DNA of 64,000 bases from Littorina saxatilis (GCF_037325665.1 NC_090254.1:40981049-41045048); one strand, 5' to 3'; counted from the stretch's first letter, positions 23,482-35,219 are shown. Made by a program: numbers and translations. Notes: generated from the letters alone by a model not told the origin.

Positions 23482-24363
23482 TATCAGAGAAAAGAAATTC
23501 TTGTCTTGGATCCTTCGGAGTGGTCTGTGTGGGCATCTGGTCGCAAGGGCAGGTACTTCAACTGTAATTAAATTTGTGGTGGGTCAGTCATTTTAGAATT
23601 ATTTCATTAATTGCTTTGTACTATTGTAGGCAAGCTTGGCTCTTGCATGTTAATTATGCATATGGTTAATAACAAAAATTCTGTAGTAAATACTAAAGGT
23701 AAACATGTGTGTAATTGTAGAACAATGTTTTGTGACTATAATATTGTATTAACATAATAATGACCCCATTCAGACATCTGACCAGGTGTTATTTTTCTTT
23801 GTAAATTTTATTTTTTTCTCTCTTTTGTTTGACATTGTGCGGCAGTATGGAATGATGCCATGGGTCGGTCTGGCATCGTGAGTTTGTTTGTTGGGGAATA
23901 TTTTTGTTAAGACGAAGATGATATATACTGGTGAGATTGGGAAGGTGATATAAACTGGTTCAGTTTGAACTGGGGAAATGGCATTGTTAAGTAATCCAGC
24001 TGTGATGCTTGACGTGAATGGTATGCAAATAAAACTGTTATTTTGAATTCATGTGTGTGTGTTTGAGTGTGTTGTAGAAACATCTAAGCGTGTGTGTGTG
24101 TGTTTGTGTTTGTTTCATACACTCTCAGAGCCCATGCATTACGTACCTTCATCACATTTAAAAATTACTTCAGTCCTTTTGTCTTTTTTGCTCTTGGCAA
24201 TTAGCCTAACATGGGTACACTGTTGTTGATAAGCCGTGTTTATGTAATAAAGCGGCTTTTAGGTTTCGCTCTGTCTGTTTGTTTGTTTGTGTGTGTGTTT
24301 GTTTGTTTGGTTGTTTTTTTGTCTACAGCTAAGACTTGTATCTCTGGGTTTTTGTTTTTTTTT

Positions 24364-24430
24364 ACATTTAGTCAAGTTTTGACTAAATGTTTTAACATAG
24401 AGGGGGAATAGAGATGAGGGTCGTGGTGTA

Positions 24431-24469
<39 letters not shown>

Positions 24470-26083
24470 AGCGATTCAGAGATGACTACCGGACTGATCT
24501 TCATGGAACTTTACATGAGTTGCTGAGTATGGTATCCCCACCCGGGTTTTTTCATTTTTTACATTTAGTCAAGTTTTGACTAAATGTTTTAACATAGAGG
24601 GGGGAATCGAGACGAGGGTCGTGGTGTATGTGTGTGTGTGTGTCTGTGTGTGTGTGTAGAGCGATTCAGACCAAACTACTGGGCCGATCTTTATGAAATT
24701 TGACATGAGAGTTCCTGGGTATGATATCCCCGGACGTTTTTCCATTTTTTCGATAAATACCTTTGATGACGTCATATCCGGCTTTTTGTAAAAGTTGAGG
24801 TGGCACTGTCACACCCTCATTTTTCAATTAAATTGATTGAAATTTTGGCAAAGCAATCTTCGACGAAGGCCGGGGTTTGGTATTGCATTTCAGCTTGGTG
24901 GCTTAAAAACTAATGAGTGAGTTTGGTCATTAAAAATCGGAAACTTGTAATTAAAAACAATTTTTATTAAACGATCCAAAAACAATTTCATCTTATTCTT
25001 CGTCATTTTCTGATTCCAAAAACATATAAATATGTTATATTTGGATTATATATAAAAAATATAAAAATTATGATCAAAATTAAATTTCCGAAATCGATTT
25101 AAAAACAATTTCATCTTATTCCTTGTCGGTTCCTGATTCCAAAAACATATAGATATGATATGTTTGGATTAAAAACACGCTCAGAAAGTTAAAACGAAGA
25201 GAGGTACAGAAAAGCGTGCTATGCAGCACAGCAAAACCACTACCGCGCTGAACAGGCTCGTCAGTTTCACTCCGTTTTGCACAAGCGGCGGACTACGGTC
25301 ATTGTGAAAAAATGCAGTGCATTCAGTTTCATTCTGCGAGTTCCACAGCTTGACTAAATGTAGTAATTTTGCCTTACGCGACTTGTTTTATAAAAGTCTT
25401 TGATGATGTCATATCCGGCTTTTTGTAAAAGTTGAGGCGGCACTGTCACGCTCTCATTTTCCAACCAATTGTGTTGACATTTTGGTCAAGCAGTCTTCGA
25501 CGAAGGCCGGACTTTGGTATTGCATTTCAGCTTGGAAGCTTAAATATTAATTGATGAGTTTGCTAATTAAAATGGTCATTAAAATCAAATTTTCGCAAAG
25601 AGATTCCAAATTAATTGCATCGTTTTCTTCATCAATTCTGAAATAGAAAATACATACTTATGTCATGTTTACTCTTAAAATGTGATCACCATAAACGAAA
25701 ATAGGTTAATTAGTATGTATATACTACGATTAAAATTTACGAAATCGATCCAAAAATGATTTCATCTTATCCTTTATGATTTCCTGATTCCAAAAACATA
25801 TATTAATGACATATATGTTGTATTCAGAACAAGCTCAGAAAGTTAAAAAGAATACAGAAAAGCGCGCTTTCCTGCTTAATTAGCGCAAGACGCTACTGTG
25901 CTGATCTGGCTTAATTAATGTCAATTTAATTTCGTTTTGCACATAAAAAGTGAGCGATTTCCTTCTCGCGGGGATTGACGAACCTGTCTTCGTCTTGGTG
26001 AAAAATTGCAGTGCGTTCCGTTTCATTCTGCGATTTCGACAGCTTGACTAAAAGTAGTAGCCTAATTTCGCCTTACGCGGCTT
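24364..26083 (+). mobile_element. Repeat family A, older copy split by a younger one
   Basis: The outer copy consists of 24364-24560 and 25386-26083 and is clearly diverged. It resumes at ATAAAAGTCTTTGATGATGT exactly where the consensus continues after the T-run in which the inner copy (24561-25385) sits. Confidence 0.85.
24561..25385 (+). mobile_element. Repeat family A, younger inner copy
   Basis: A complete, little-diverged copy from ACATTTAGTCAAGTTTTGAC to CGCCTTACGCGACTTG, inserted in the T-run of the outer copy. Confidence 0.88.
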
Positions 26084-26127
26084 TAAAGTTTAAGTAAGTA
26101 TTCTTCATGAACGCTTTTACTGGACAA

Positions 26128-26900
26128 AACTTGAACTTGAACTTGAACTTGAAGTTTACTATGAGGTAGGCTGTGTAGCCTTTACATAGGTCCTATTACT
26201 AGACTGTAGCATGCGTGGCGGGCTGTTCTACAATCTAAACGAGGCAGGTAGGGTTGTACATAGAAGTACTGTGGCGCCAGAAATTGTCTATCCTGGTCTT
26301 AAAGCTGTTGACTGATGGCGCTGTTACTGCCTCTTCAGGCAAACTGTTCCTGGTGTTCACTACTCGCTGGGAGAAGTAATTGCTTCGTACGTTCAGTCTA
26401 CAGTGGTCTTTGCCGAGTTTCAGAGAGTGGCCTCTAGTGTCTCTACTGCTGATGGGCTCAAAGTGGGGTCTGTCCGCTTCGTACATGCCGTGCACATACT
26501 TGAAGGCATCTATCATGTCGCCCCGCAGGCGACGGTGTTCCAGGCTTGGAAGTTTCAGAGCTTTCAGCCTCTCACAGTAGGGCTCGTCTTTCAGACCTGG
26601 AATTAGTTTGGTCGCTCTGCGTTGCACGTTCTCCACTTCAGCACATAGCGTCTTGTGGTGTGGCTGCCACACCGAGTGCCCGTATTCCAGCTTGGGTCGG
26701 ACCAGACTCTTAGTTGGATGAACATTTCCTCCGTCAGGTAGTCAAAAGTTCTCCTGATGACGCCCACGATCTGGTTGGCCTTTCCAGAGACTATGCTGAC
26801 GTGTTCTTTGAAGCTCAGTCTGTTGTCGACGTGCACACCCAAGTCTTTCTCCACCTCACTCTCCTGTAGCTCAATGTTGACATCCACCCCTCCCCTCTTC
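26128..26900 (-). mobile_element. LINE (CR1/L2-like group), 3' fragment
   Basis: On the minus strand the end of a non-LTR reverse transcriptase ORF: VEKDLGVHVDNRLSFKEHV, then QRRATKLIPGLKDEPYCERL, and the C-terminal motif RVVNTRNSLPEEAVTAPSV + NSFKTRID, a hallmark of the region after the RT domain in CR1/L2/RTE-like LINEs. The frame shifts once near 26690. The element ends in a (TTGAAC)n microsatellite (26129-26153), as L2/CR1-type tails do. It is 5'-truncated. Confidence 0.8.
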
Positions 26901-26994
26901 CCCCTTCACAAATCAAATCTCTTTGGAAAGCCTGATGCACCAGAAATTACTGTGGTACCTTTCTTGTTAATTGTAATATGATATTCAAGCAGAC

Positions 26995-27110
26995 ACTCTA
27001 GCTCAGTAGCTGTGATCACACACACACTGACACACACCAGAGACATAGATAACACACACACGGCACACACACACGGCACACACACACACACACACGGCAC
27101 ACACACGTGC
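26995..27110. repeat. (CA)n-rich tract
   Basis: Repeated CACACACGGCACACAC units. 27111-27637 downstream of it is the 5' flank of the GRHPR gene; no core promoter motif was recognised. Confidence 0.85.
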
Positions 27111-27637
27111 ACATGTTCGTTTGATTTTCTTTTCTTCTTTAAAAGCTAAATGTGAACAAACTCGAGCCTTTCTCGTGAAGAAATGCAAGGAAGGAGTGGC
27201 AACAGGCGCAAGCAGGGTCAAGTGTTGTCAGGGTCACGTCGACACTGCAGTGACATCGGCCGCGTGACCTTTGCCTTTTACGATGAAAACAAATCCTTGC
27301 CGCTGGTTTCTCGGCCGTCCAAAATCGTCTCTTCTGCGTTTACCAGAAAAAGAATCGATCGATAGAACTCAGCACCCCAAACAAGTGATATTATTTGCAC
27401 AGTGTTTCATTTTATAAAAGCGAAAGTAGATGTCCTCGCATGCCGAGTGCATTGCCCTTGATTGCTCAAGGTCACCCTTCTGCTGCAATGTGAAGGACGA
27501 TTGCAACAATCGTCTGCTTCGGTTGTAGTTCCTGCGCAGAAAAGCGTTTGTGACGACAGAAGAGAAAGGAAGAGAAACGTCAAAGAGCGTGTTTTTTTCA
27601 TGTGCATAAGAAACGAAGTAAAAAGACAAGAGAGAAG

Positions 27638-27833
27638 ATGTCTGTACAAGCATACATTACGAGACAAATCCCGGAAGAGGGAATGTCCATCTTGAAGAAG
27701 AAACTAAACGTCTCATCGTGGTGCAGCGAAAATGTGATGCCCAGAGAAGATTTGCTGAAACATGTCAAGGGAATGAATGGAATCCTGTGTACTATCAGTG
27801 ATAATATGGACAAGGAGGTTCTAGATGCAGCAG
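27638..27833 (+). CDS. GRHPR: Glyoxylate/hydroxypyruvate reductase-like, exon 1
   Basis: First coding exon of a complete four-exon gene (CDS 948 bp, 315 residues; human GRHPR is about 328). The start ATG has A at -3 and opens MSVQAYITRQIPEEGMSIL, matching the family's N-terminal motif (TRxIPxEG). The exon ends DKEVLDAAG at G|GTAAAG, splice phase 1. GRHPR enzymes use NADPH or NADH to reduce glyoxylate to glycolate and hydroxypyruvate to D-glycerate, in cytosol, peroxisome or mitochondria, and so limit oxalate formation. A longer frame upstream (27602) lacks an ATG in frame and is not the start. No TATA box or other promoter signal was recognised. The intron that follows (27834-29979) carries a TIR element with an inserted LINE fragment. 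Confidence 0.92.
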
Positions 27834-28213
27834 GTAAAGTGTATAGTCTAACTGTCACGAAACTTATTCACGCCATCGTCACGCTTTTCTCTGCTCCTTT
27901 CCCTCTCTTATGTTCATCTTGAAATATCACGTTTACTCTGCTTTCTGCGTCGTTATCCGCACCACAAATCTATCAGTTGTAGATCTAATCAGCAATTAAG
28001 AATTAGAAAAAGAATTAAATGTCCATGGCCGATCGATCAGTCCGCCTGTGGTCTGTCACTAAACAAAGAACAGAATCTGTACGTGTATTCGTCATGTTGA
28101 CGTGTACACTAAGTGTTGTCTTTGTGTGATGTTTCTGTTCTGAAGTACAACAATATTTTAAGTATTGTCATTTTTATGTGCAGATATATATACATTATAT
28201 TATTATTGATACA

Positions 28214-29793
28214 GGGAAGGGCTCCTAATAAAGTAATATGGACCACTTTTTGTTTCATGCTGATAATTAACTAGCTTGTTTTCTTGCAAAGAAGTTTCAT
28301 TTTGTGTTTGGTAGTCCTTTTCAGGCTCTTCTTCCTCTTTTCGATCGCCGATCACACTTGTAGTCCAGATCTTGAGATATAATTAGTGGTCCTCTGCAGC
28401 GCAGCCACTGGCCCGTACAGCTTGTTGTGCAGGGACTCCGGCAATGGCCAGATTTCCTCTCTCAGCACCTGGTGGTTCCTGCAGTCTCGTAGGATGTGGG
28501 CCGTGTCCTGCTCTGCTTCTCCACAAGAACACATGGGGGAGGGCACAACATGCAGCTTCCCGTGGAGATGCTGGTTAAGTCTGTTGTGTCCCGTTCTCAG
28601 GCGGAAGATGACCACCTGCTGTGGTCTGGATAGCAGGTGGTAGCTGTCCTGTGGCTGGGGCGTCCTGTGCAGAGACTTAATGATGGTCTTCATCTCTGTC
28701 AGGCTCACAGGGTTGTTCTCTTGCTCATCTTCTGCACCCAGCTTTGCCATCCTGTCCGCCTCTTCGTTTCCTTGTACACCACAGTGGGAGGGGATCCATT
28801 GCAGTACTGTCCTCAGGCTCTTGATGTTGTGTAGAGCGTGTTCCAGCTGAGGCAGTTTGCTACTGGTCATTGCTTGTAGTACTGACAGAGCGTCAGTCGT
28901 CCTTCTCAGGTTGACCGGTAGGCCTATTTAGAGTGAATTAGCTTTAAAGACATTCAGCAAAAATTAAATGCAGAACAAATCACAAATGGTCCATATTAGG
29001 AATAGGAGCCTGAGCGCCCAATGTAGACCAGTGAAGAGGCCATCACTAATCACTGTAAAAAGCCCCCTATACTTCAAAATAACATGATACAACCATAGAC
29101 CTATTAGTGTGTAAGTCAGACTAATTAAAATATGCTTTAGATTTATCTGTTTCGGGTTGATGAGAGCATTACTTAAAGCACACAAAAAAACTAAAGAAGC
29201 TTATCCAAAACAGAGCGAAAATACGTGAAATTATTAACTACCACGAAAAGAAGACTATTTGATATATTTTATATATATTTTTTTGAAATCTTGAGGGCAT
29301 AGCTATATAGGTTATTTTCAGCAAGTTCTTAATGAATTGACTCATAGTCTCCCAGGTACGGATATATATCTCTTCGATTTGTTGAAGGTACGTGGTCCAT
29401 ATTAAGGGACACACACATACTTTGATATTTTGATATTATTTTTTGTTTGCAGTAGAAACTCGGGGTCAACACTGCTAAAATGTATCAAATAGTACAGTCT
29501 TAGCTGTCATATATATATATATATATAGCAATTTTTGTGTGATAACAGCTTTGGCTGTGGACAGAAATGAGTCCGTTTTAGGCGGGAAATTTAGATTGAA
29601 CGCTGCCAAATGTGAAAAAAAGCCAAACGGTTTTGAGGCTTGTGTTTCTGCAACTGTTTTGAAATATGTGCAAGTTATCCAGAGAGGGTGAATACAGCGA
29701 ATGAAATTGTTTTGAGCGCTCTATAGCGCTGTTAGTTTGTCAGAACAGGAGGTGGTCCATATTAGGAGCCGGTCCATATTAGGAGCCCTTCCC
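28214..29793. mobile_element. TIR element built on GGTCCATATTAGGAGCC motifs
   Basis: Left end CAGGGAAGGGCTCCTAATA and right end TATTAGGAGCCCTTCCCC are inverted repeats next to TA. The motif GGTCCATATTA recurs inside (28988, 29393, 29752, 29769). A LINE fragment is inserted at 28330-28925. It occupies most of intron 1 of the GRHPR gene. Confidence 0.6.
28330..28925 (-). mobile_element. LINE 3' fragment with RNase H domain
   Basis: Minus-strand frame with RRTTDALSVLQAMTSSKLPQ, then VLQWIPSHCGVQGNEEADRM, the Asp- and His-containing motifs of the RNase H domain of I/Jockey-related LINEs. It continues to the zinc-knuckle-like CSCGEAEQDTAHILRDC segment and a stop at 28352. The 5' part (endonuclease, RT) is absent. 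Confidence 0.85.
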
Positions 29794-29979
29794 CTACATA
29801 TAGTGATTACCAGAGTGCAGAAAACTGAAATGGCCTGAGAAGTTGCTGCTGCTAAGTTATGCCGGATTTTCTGCACCTATCACTCATTTATTAGTGGTAA
29901 TAGAGAAATTATTCTGTTCTACTCACAGTTGTTTAATCATAACCTTCAGTAAAAACTCGGCAAATATTCTCTTGTGCAG

Positions 29980-30150
29980 GGCCACAGTTGAAGGTGATCT
30001 CGACGTTGTCAGTGGGAACGGGGCACATAGATGTGTCAGAGTGCAAAAAGCGTGGCATTGAGGTTCTCAACACGCCTGACGTTGCCTCAGACAGTGCTGC
30101 TGAATTCACAGTCACACTCGTACTTCTGGTTGCTCGGCGCTTGCTGGAAG
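29980..30150 (+). CDS. GRHPR: Glyoxylate/hydroxypyruvate reductase-like, exon 2
   Basis: Encodes GPQLKVISTLSVGTGHIDVS... to LLVARRLLEG. The S-V-G loop that binds the substrate carboxylate in this family is intact. The conserved segment NTPDVASDSAAEFTVTLVLL corresponds to YTPDVLTDTTAELAVSLLL of human GRHPR as I remember it. The acceptor is cttgtgcag|GGCC and the donor G|GTATTG, both phase 1; the length of 171 bp is identical to the pseudoenzyme exon at 14615-14785. Confidence 0.92.
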
Positions 30151-30432
30151 GTATTGTATTATTATGCTGATGGAAGACAACTACAGTAGTACAAGTTTGT
30201 AATGTACACCATGCCACTCTCATGCAAGGACACCCCCCAAGAAGGGACACAATCCTGTTGCCTATAAGGTTAACTAAAGTATTCCTTCTTCTTCTTGTCG
30301 ATTACACATACTAAAGTATCCCTCTCATGAGAGGCCATGCATGCAACTGCAAAGTAGGGACCCTTTGGGTCGGCCCCAATGGTGAACACAGGTACCTGCA
30401 TGGTTGGAATTAAGGCTAGGGCATGATCATTT

Positions 30433-30692
30433 GTGACCCTCCACCACGGAATGAGTCGCATGTCACCTTTGCATGATTTTCAAATTTTTACATTTTCCTA
30501 ACGAGTTTTTTATGCTCTATCCAGTGGTGAAACCTGTTTTAGAAAAGAGCGAAAACTGTTTGAGTTATAAGCCTGTGACTAAGGTGACCCTCACGCTGTT
30601 ACCATACACTCTCCGGACTTATAAGTTATATCAAGCCTAGCGCAGAACCGCGCGAGGTGACATATGCGACTCATTTCGTGGTGGAGGGTCAC
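30433..30692. mobile_element. MITE family D (GTGACCCTCC ends), copy 1
   Basis: 260 bp with ~36-bp inverted ends GTGACCCTCCACCACGGAAT..., flanked by ATTT on both sides (30429-30432, 30693-30696). Other copies are at 43758 and 61127. It lies in intron 2 of the GRHPR gene. Confidence 0.85.
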
Positions 30693-30940
30693 ATTTTGAG
30701 TAAATTTCAAAGACATCTATGTCAGTTTTGTTACAAAGAAAGGACTGCGAATAATGAATATGTACTGCGCCTGAGACAAGCAAACATTTCTTTCGGTTTC
30801 AAACCCTGGTCTGAAGAATTAAGCTTTTTCAATTCAAATCGTGGCGACAAAATGTGCCTAGCGCCGATCAAAAGAAATTTTTTGAGAACGCGGTTGCACA
30901 TGGTACCCTGAGAACAATAAATATATCCCTTTAACAAAAT

Positions 30941-31035
30941 CAAAAAACAAGAAAGGTAGGTTGTTGGAACGTTTGTTATTGACAAAACAATACATTCACA
31001 GATATTTCGACCCAACGGTCTTTTAAGTGAACAGA
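30941..31035. mobile_element. Half copy of the hairpin MITE at 58705
   Basis: AACAAGAAAGGTAGGTTGTT... to GACCCAACGGTCTTTTAAGT matches one arm of the element at 58705-58890. Confidence 0.75.
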
Positions 31036-31278
31036 CAAACAAATACATGTATTCACACAAAACTTATCTTGATAGAATCGGTTTACGTCCACTCGTCAGG
31101 AATTAGCCGAGCGAATGAATGATTGTATGATGAAATGAATGACGTAGACGTCAGCGTCGAAAGAATGTTCTATAGGTAAATAGAACATGGCAGAGAGAGA
31201 AGGAGAGAGAGATTTATTTTATCCCTCTGTCACACTCACACCTTTACTATTTTTTTCTTTTTTTTTTCTTTCCCCCAG

Positions 31279-31563
31279 GCATGGATGCAGTGAAAAACGG
31301 TGAGTGGGGACTGTGGAAACCGATGTGGATCTGTGGCTTTGAGATGGGGGGACGGACACTGGGCATCCACGGCCTGGGTCGCGTCGGCTTTGGCATTGCG
31401 CGGCGCTTGAAGCCGTTCAACATTGAGCGAATCATCTACCACGACCTGTATCACAAGGAATATGCGTCCAGCGTTGGGGCCACTCTTGTTGACCTGCCCA
31501 CCCTGCTTGCCGAGTCGGACATGCTGTGCATCTGCTGTGCTCCAACTCCGCAGACCATCAAAT
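31279..31563 (+). CDS. GRHPR: Glyoxylate/hydroxypyruvate reductase-like, exon 3 (NAD(P)-binding)
   Basis: Encodes GMDAVKNGEWGLWKPMWICG... to CAPTPQTIK. It holds the WKPxWxCG signature of GRHPR and the Rossmann motif GIHGLGRVGFGIARRLKPF (GxGxxG complete). The residues after the second beta strand (YHDLYHKE) have no Arg pair as in human, so the NADPH/NADH preference is not clear. The acceptor follows a long pyrimidine tract. The donor (T|GTGAGT) sits only about 10 bp upstream of a repeat copy containing a 600-bp minisatellite. Confidence 0.92.
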
Positions 31564-31573
31564 GTGAGTTTCC

Positions 31574-32400
31574 GTGGAAACCCCCTTTTAAGACTAACCC
31601 CACCCCCCTTTTAAGACCAACCCCACCCCCCTTTTAAGACTAACCCCACCCCCCTTTTAAGACCAACCCCACCCCCCTTTTAAGACCAACCCCACCCCCC
31701 TTTTAAGACCAACCCCACCCCCCTTTTAAGACTAACCCCACCCCCCTTTTAAGACCAACCCCACCCCCTTTTAAGACCAACCCCACCCCCCTTTTAAGAC
31801 CAACCCCACCCCCCTTTTAAGACTAACCCCACCCCCCTTTTAAGACTAACCCCACCCCCCTTTTAAGACCAACCCCACCCCCCTTTTAAGACTAACCCCA
31901 CCCCCCTTTTAAGACCAACCCCACCCCCCTTTTAAGACTAACCCCACCCCCCTTTTAAGACCAACCCCACCCCCCTTTTAAGACCAACCCCACCCCCCTT
32001 TTAAGACCAACCCCACCCCCCTTTTAAGACTAACCCCACCCCCCTTTTAAGACCAACCCCACCCCCCTTTTAAGACCAACCCCACCCCCCTTTTAAGACC
32101 AACCCCACCCCCTTTTAAGACTAACCCCACCCCCCTTTTAAGACTAACCCCACCCCCCTTTTAAGACCACCCCCACCCCCCTTTTAAGACCAACCCCCAC
32201 TTCCCTTAATTATTAGACCTTGTTTTTTCGGCTTTGATTTACAGAGCGAAAATTCTGGTTGTGTATGTGCTGTTCTTGTATTGGTGATTACAGAATTCTT
32301 TTGTTTTTCAATTTTACCAACTCTCAACTTTACCTACAGCCTCTGTAAATAAATTGACCTACATGTTAAGACTCCCTCCGTTTTAAGACCTGATTTTTTA
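31574..32400 (+). mobile_element. MITE family C with internal minisatellite expansion
   Basis: Starts GTGGAAACCCCCTTTTAAGA just after the donor of GRHPR exon 3 and ends with the family's CTCTGTAAAT... TTAAGACTCCCTCC and AAGACCTGATTTTT segments. In between, a C/T-rich motif of the family has expanded (see next feature). Confidence 0.7.
31590..32200. repeat. 23-bp minisatellite, about 26 copies
   Basis: The unit AAGACCAACCCCACCCCCC + TTTT is repeated with an AAGACT/AAGACC variation. It is purine-poor on this strand, so the transcript of the host gene would carry a long C/U-rich tract right after the splice donor at 31564. Confidence 0.96.
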
Positions 32401-32719
32401 ACAGATTTATTTAGTATATGCAGGGATGTCGTTAGGCGTCGGACATCGGACATGGACCGATTACAAGGCTCAAATGTCCGATTCACATAGCCGCATTGCG
32501 GTCAGATGTCCTATCGTTTTCAACTGAGCGCGGTCATGGTCCGATAAGAACTCCATTCCTTCGGACAGCGCGATATTTGATCATTTTCTTTTCGTGATAG
32601 CTGTGCTGAAGTTTTCGGTCGTTTTTTTTAGTTTGTTAAGTGTTTCTCTTTTGTGTGTGTCCTGCACACATTGTTGGTGCATGTACTGATGTGTGTTTGC
32701 ACATGATAACCTATAGGCT

Positions 32720-32857
32720 ATAGGACAAATGTCCTGAGCTCTTCGGCATCAATAGGACATTTGACTGCTTTCAGACATTTTAATAATGTCCTATTAAAAT
32801 GTCTGAAAGCAGTCAAATGTCCTATTGATGCCGAAGAGCTCAGGACATTTGTCCTAT
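32720..32857. repeat. Perfect 66-bp inverted repeat with 6-base loop
   Basis: Arms 32720-32785 and 32792-32857 are exact reverse complements as read (left arm begins ATAGGACAAATGTCCTGAGC); the loop is ATGTCC. Surrounding sequence from about 32426 to 32892 repeats GGACAT / ATGTCC motifs and starts CAGGGATGTC and ends TATGTCCCTG, so it may be part of a hAT-like MITE; no 8-bp target duplication was found. Confidence 0.9.
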
Positions 32858-33425
32858 GGACAGGTTTCACAGTCTTCAGAGTCGGGTATGTCCCTGACTT
32901 TGATATTAAATAAAATGTTTCGTTTTGTTTAGTCGTGAATTTTCACTGGTCTGTGTCGAATGTCTTCGGAATTTACATATGAAAAATAAACTTTGATCGA
33001 ATTTAAGTCAAGTTTGTATTCCCCACCAGCGAAAAAGGTAGGTCGGTCGTGAGAAATGAGACAGACACGATTTCCCTTTTTAGCCACATTGCAATAGACA
33101 AAGGCACCAGTACAAAAACACACAAAGAAATCCAGTGAAAAGTACATTAGAAACCAAAGAACAGAGATAGATGAACACACTTAGTTAAAAAAAACAATGA
33201 ATGTGTTTATGTTTAGTCGATACAATCGCATGTGAAGTAAACGGTCTTTTTTCTAAATGTGTCTGTCTCAAAAACGTTAATTACAAATCTGTTCAGTTGG
33301 AATGGCTGTTAAAAGGTTTGGACGTAACATGCTTTTAATAAGTAGCAATTTGCATCAAATCACGACATGAAAGGGTTTTGAAAGGCTAACTACGGCTTAT
33401 TCTACTTGCGCTTGGTCATTTTGTC

Positions 33426-34022
33426 ACTCGGGCAAGGTGTCTGTCTCATTTTTTCTCACGACCGCCCTGCAGACAAATCGTCTGCTATAACCGCCATACA
33501 CAGCAAATTGTCATGATGCAACCAATTTTACACTTCCTATCCGTTGTCAGGCAGATAATCAACTGGCTGACTAAAGAATTTTTCGGCATGTGTTTATTTC
33601 AGAGCACGTTATTTACTGTCTAGTAACTCGGGCAAGGTGTCTGTCTCATTTTTTCTCACGACCGCCCTGCAGACAAATCGTCTGCTATAACCGCCATACA
33701 CAGCAAATTGTCATGATGCAACCAATTTTACACTTCCTATCCGTTGTCAGGCAGATGATCAACTGGCTGACTAAAGAATTTTTCGGCATGTGTTTATTTC
33801 AGAGCACGTTATTTACTGTCTAGTCACTCGGGCAAGGTGTCTGTCTCATTTTTTCTCACGACCGTCCTGAAGACAAATCGTCTGCTATGACCGCCATACA
33901 CAGCAAATTGCCATGATGCGACCAATTTTATACTTCCTATCCGTTGTCAGGCAGATGATCAACTGGCTGACTAGAGAATTTTTCGGCATGTATTTATTTC
34001 AGAGCACGTTATTTACTGTCTG
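33426..34022. repeat. 200-bp tandem repeat, three copies
   Basis: The unit ACTCGGGCAAGGTGTCTGTC... to ...GCACGTTATTTACTGTCTAGT starts at 33426, 33626 and 33826. Copies 1 and 2 are nearly identical, copy 3 more diverged. An inverted match to the unit's start (CGGTCGTGAGAAATGAGACA) lies at 33045, so the array may be inside a TIR element. Confidence 0.92.
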
Positions 34023-34939
34023 TCTCTGAAAACCTTGAATTCTCACGACCGCCCGGCACTATTGACGGTCATTTCTTACCAAATGTTAAGCAGATTCATT
34101 TGTAAAATAACAACATTCAGTGACTGTGTCTGATCAACGCCAGTGTTTTTTTCAATCCTTGAATGCACTGCATTGTGAATGTTGTGGTCAAGTGAGAGTT
34201 TTATAGACATCGCCGTACGTTTTTCAACACTTTGATGACGTCAGACAGCAGATTGAAAACGTTCCAACTTGGAAAGAGAGCCAGTCACGATCATATAATC
34301 GTAGGGAATCAATAGTTGCTTTGTTTATTAACTTTCAAGTGCTTTTAAAAGTTTGATTTTTGTCATTGTTATTGTTGCATATGTGCGTGCGTACGTGCGC
34401 GCGCGCCTGTCAGTGTGGAAGAGTGTAGGGTAAGTGTATCCAATTCCGACCGACTTCGGGGATACCTAAATCCGACCGATTTTCCAAGTCACTAATGATG
34501 AGGTTCACACGTCATCCCAACAGAAAGAATGCCATTCATACAAGGGCCATTCATGAACGGTTGATGACGCGACGTCACGAACCAATCGTTTCGTCACGAG
34601 AGTTAATTGCGTCATCTGCACCGCGGCGCGAAATGTGCCTTCGCCATACGTTTCTTGCAAAGGGTGAGATAATTTGATGAACAGAGTTGTGTTTCTTTTA
34701 CATGGATGTTAATAAGTGTTTTTGGAAGAATAATGTTATGGTTCTGACTAAATCTCATTGTACTTTTTAATCGAAAAGGGGAAAATCTTATCGGTCGTGA
34801 TTAGATACCCAGTTTTTGAGAGAGTATTTAAATCCGACAACAACGCAGATAATACAAAACGCTGCACAAAATCCCAGTAAAACCATTCATTGTTTACGTT
34901 TATGACTTGAAAAAAGCATATGAACAAGGAAACATATCA

Positions 34940-34956
34940 GATGATGTATTATCTAG

Positions 34957-35009
<53 letters not shown>

Positions 35010-35171
35010 CGGCCGAGCGTTGCGCGCACGTGTTCGTTTGTGTGTGTGTGTCAGTGTGTGTGTGTGTGTGCGTCTGTGTGTGCGTGCGTGCGTGCGAGTG
35101 TGTGTGTGTGTGTGTGTGTGTGTGTAAGCGTGCGCGCGAGCGTTGTACGCACGTGTTCGTTTGTGTTAGCT

Positions 35172-35219
<48 letters not shown>

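Noticed and set aside
34430-34860. Possible TIR element with CCGACCGA motifs
   Set aside because: Some inverted similarity between the ends (CCGACCGA / TCGGTCG), but no clear borders or second copy.
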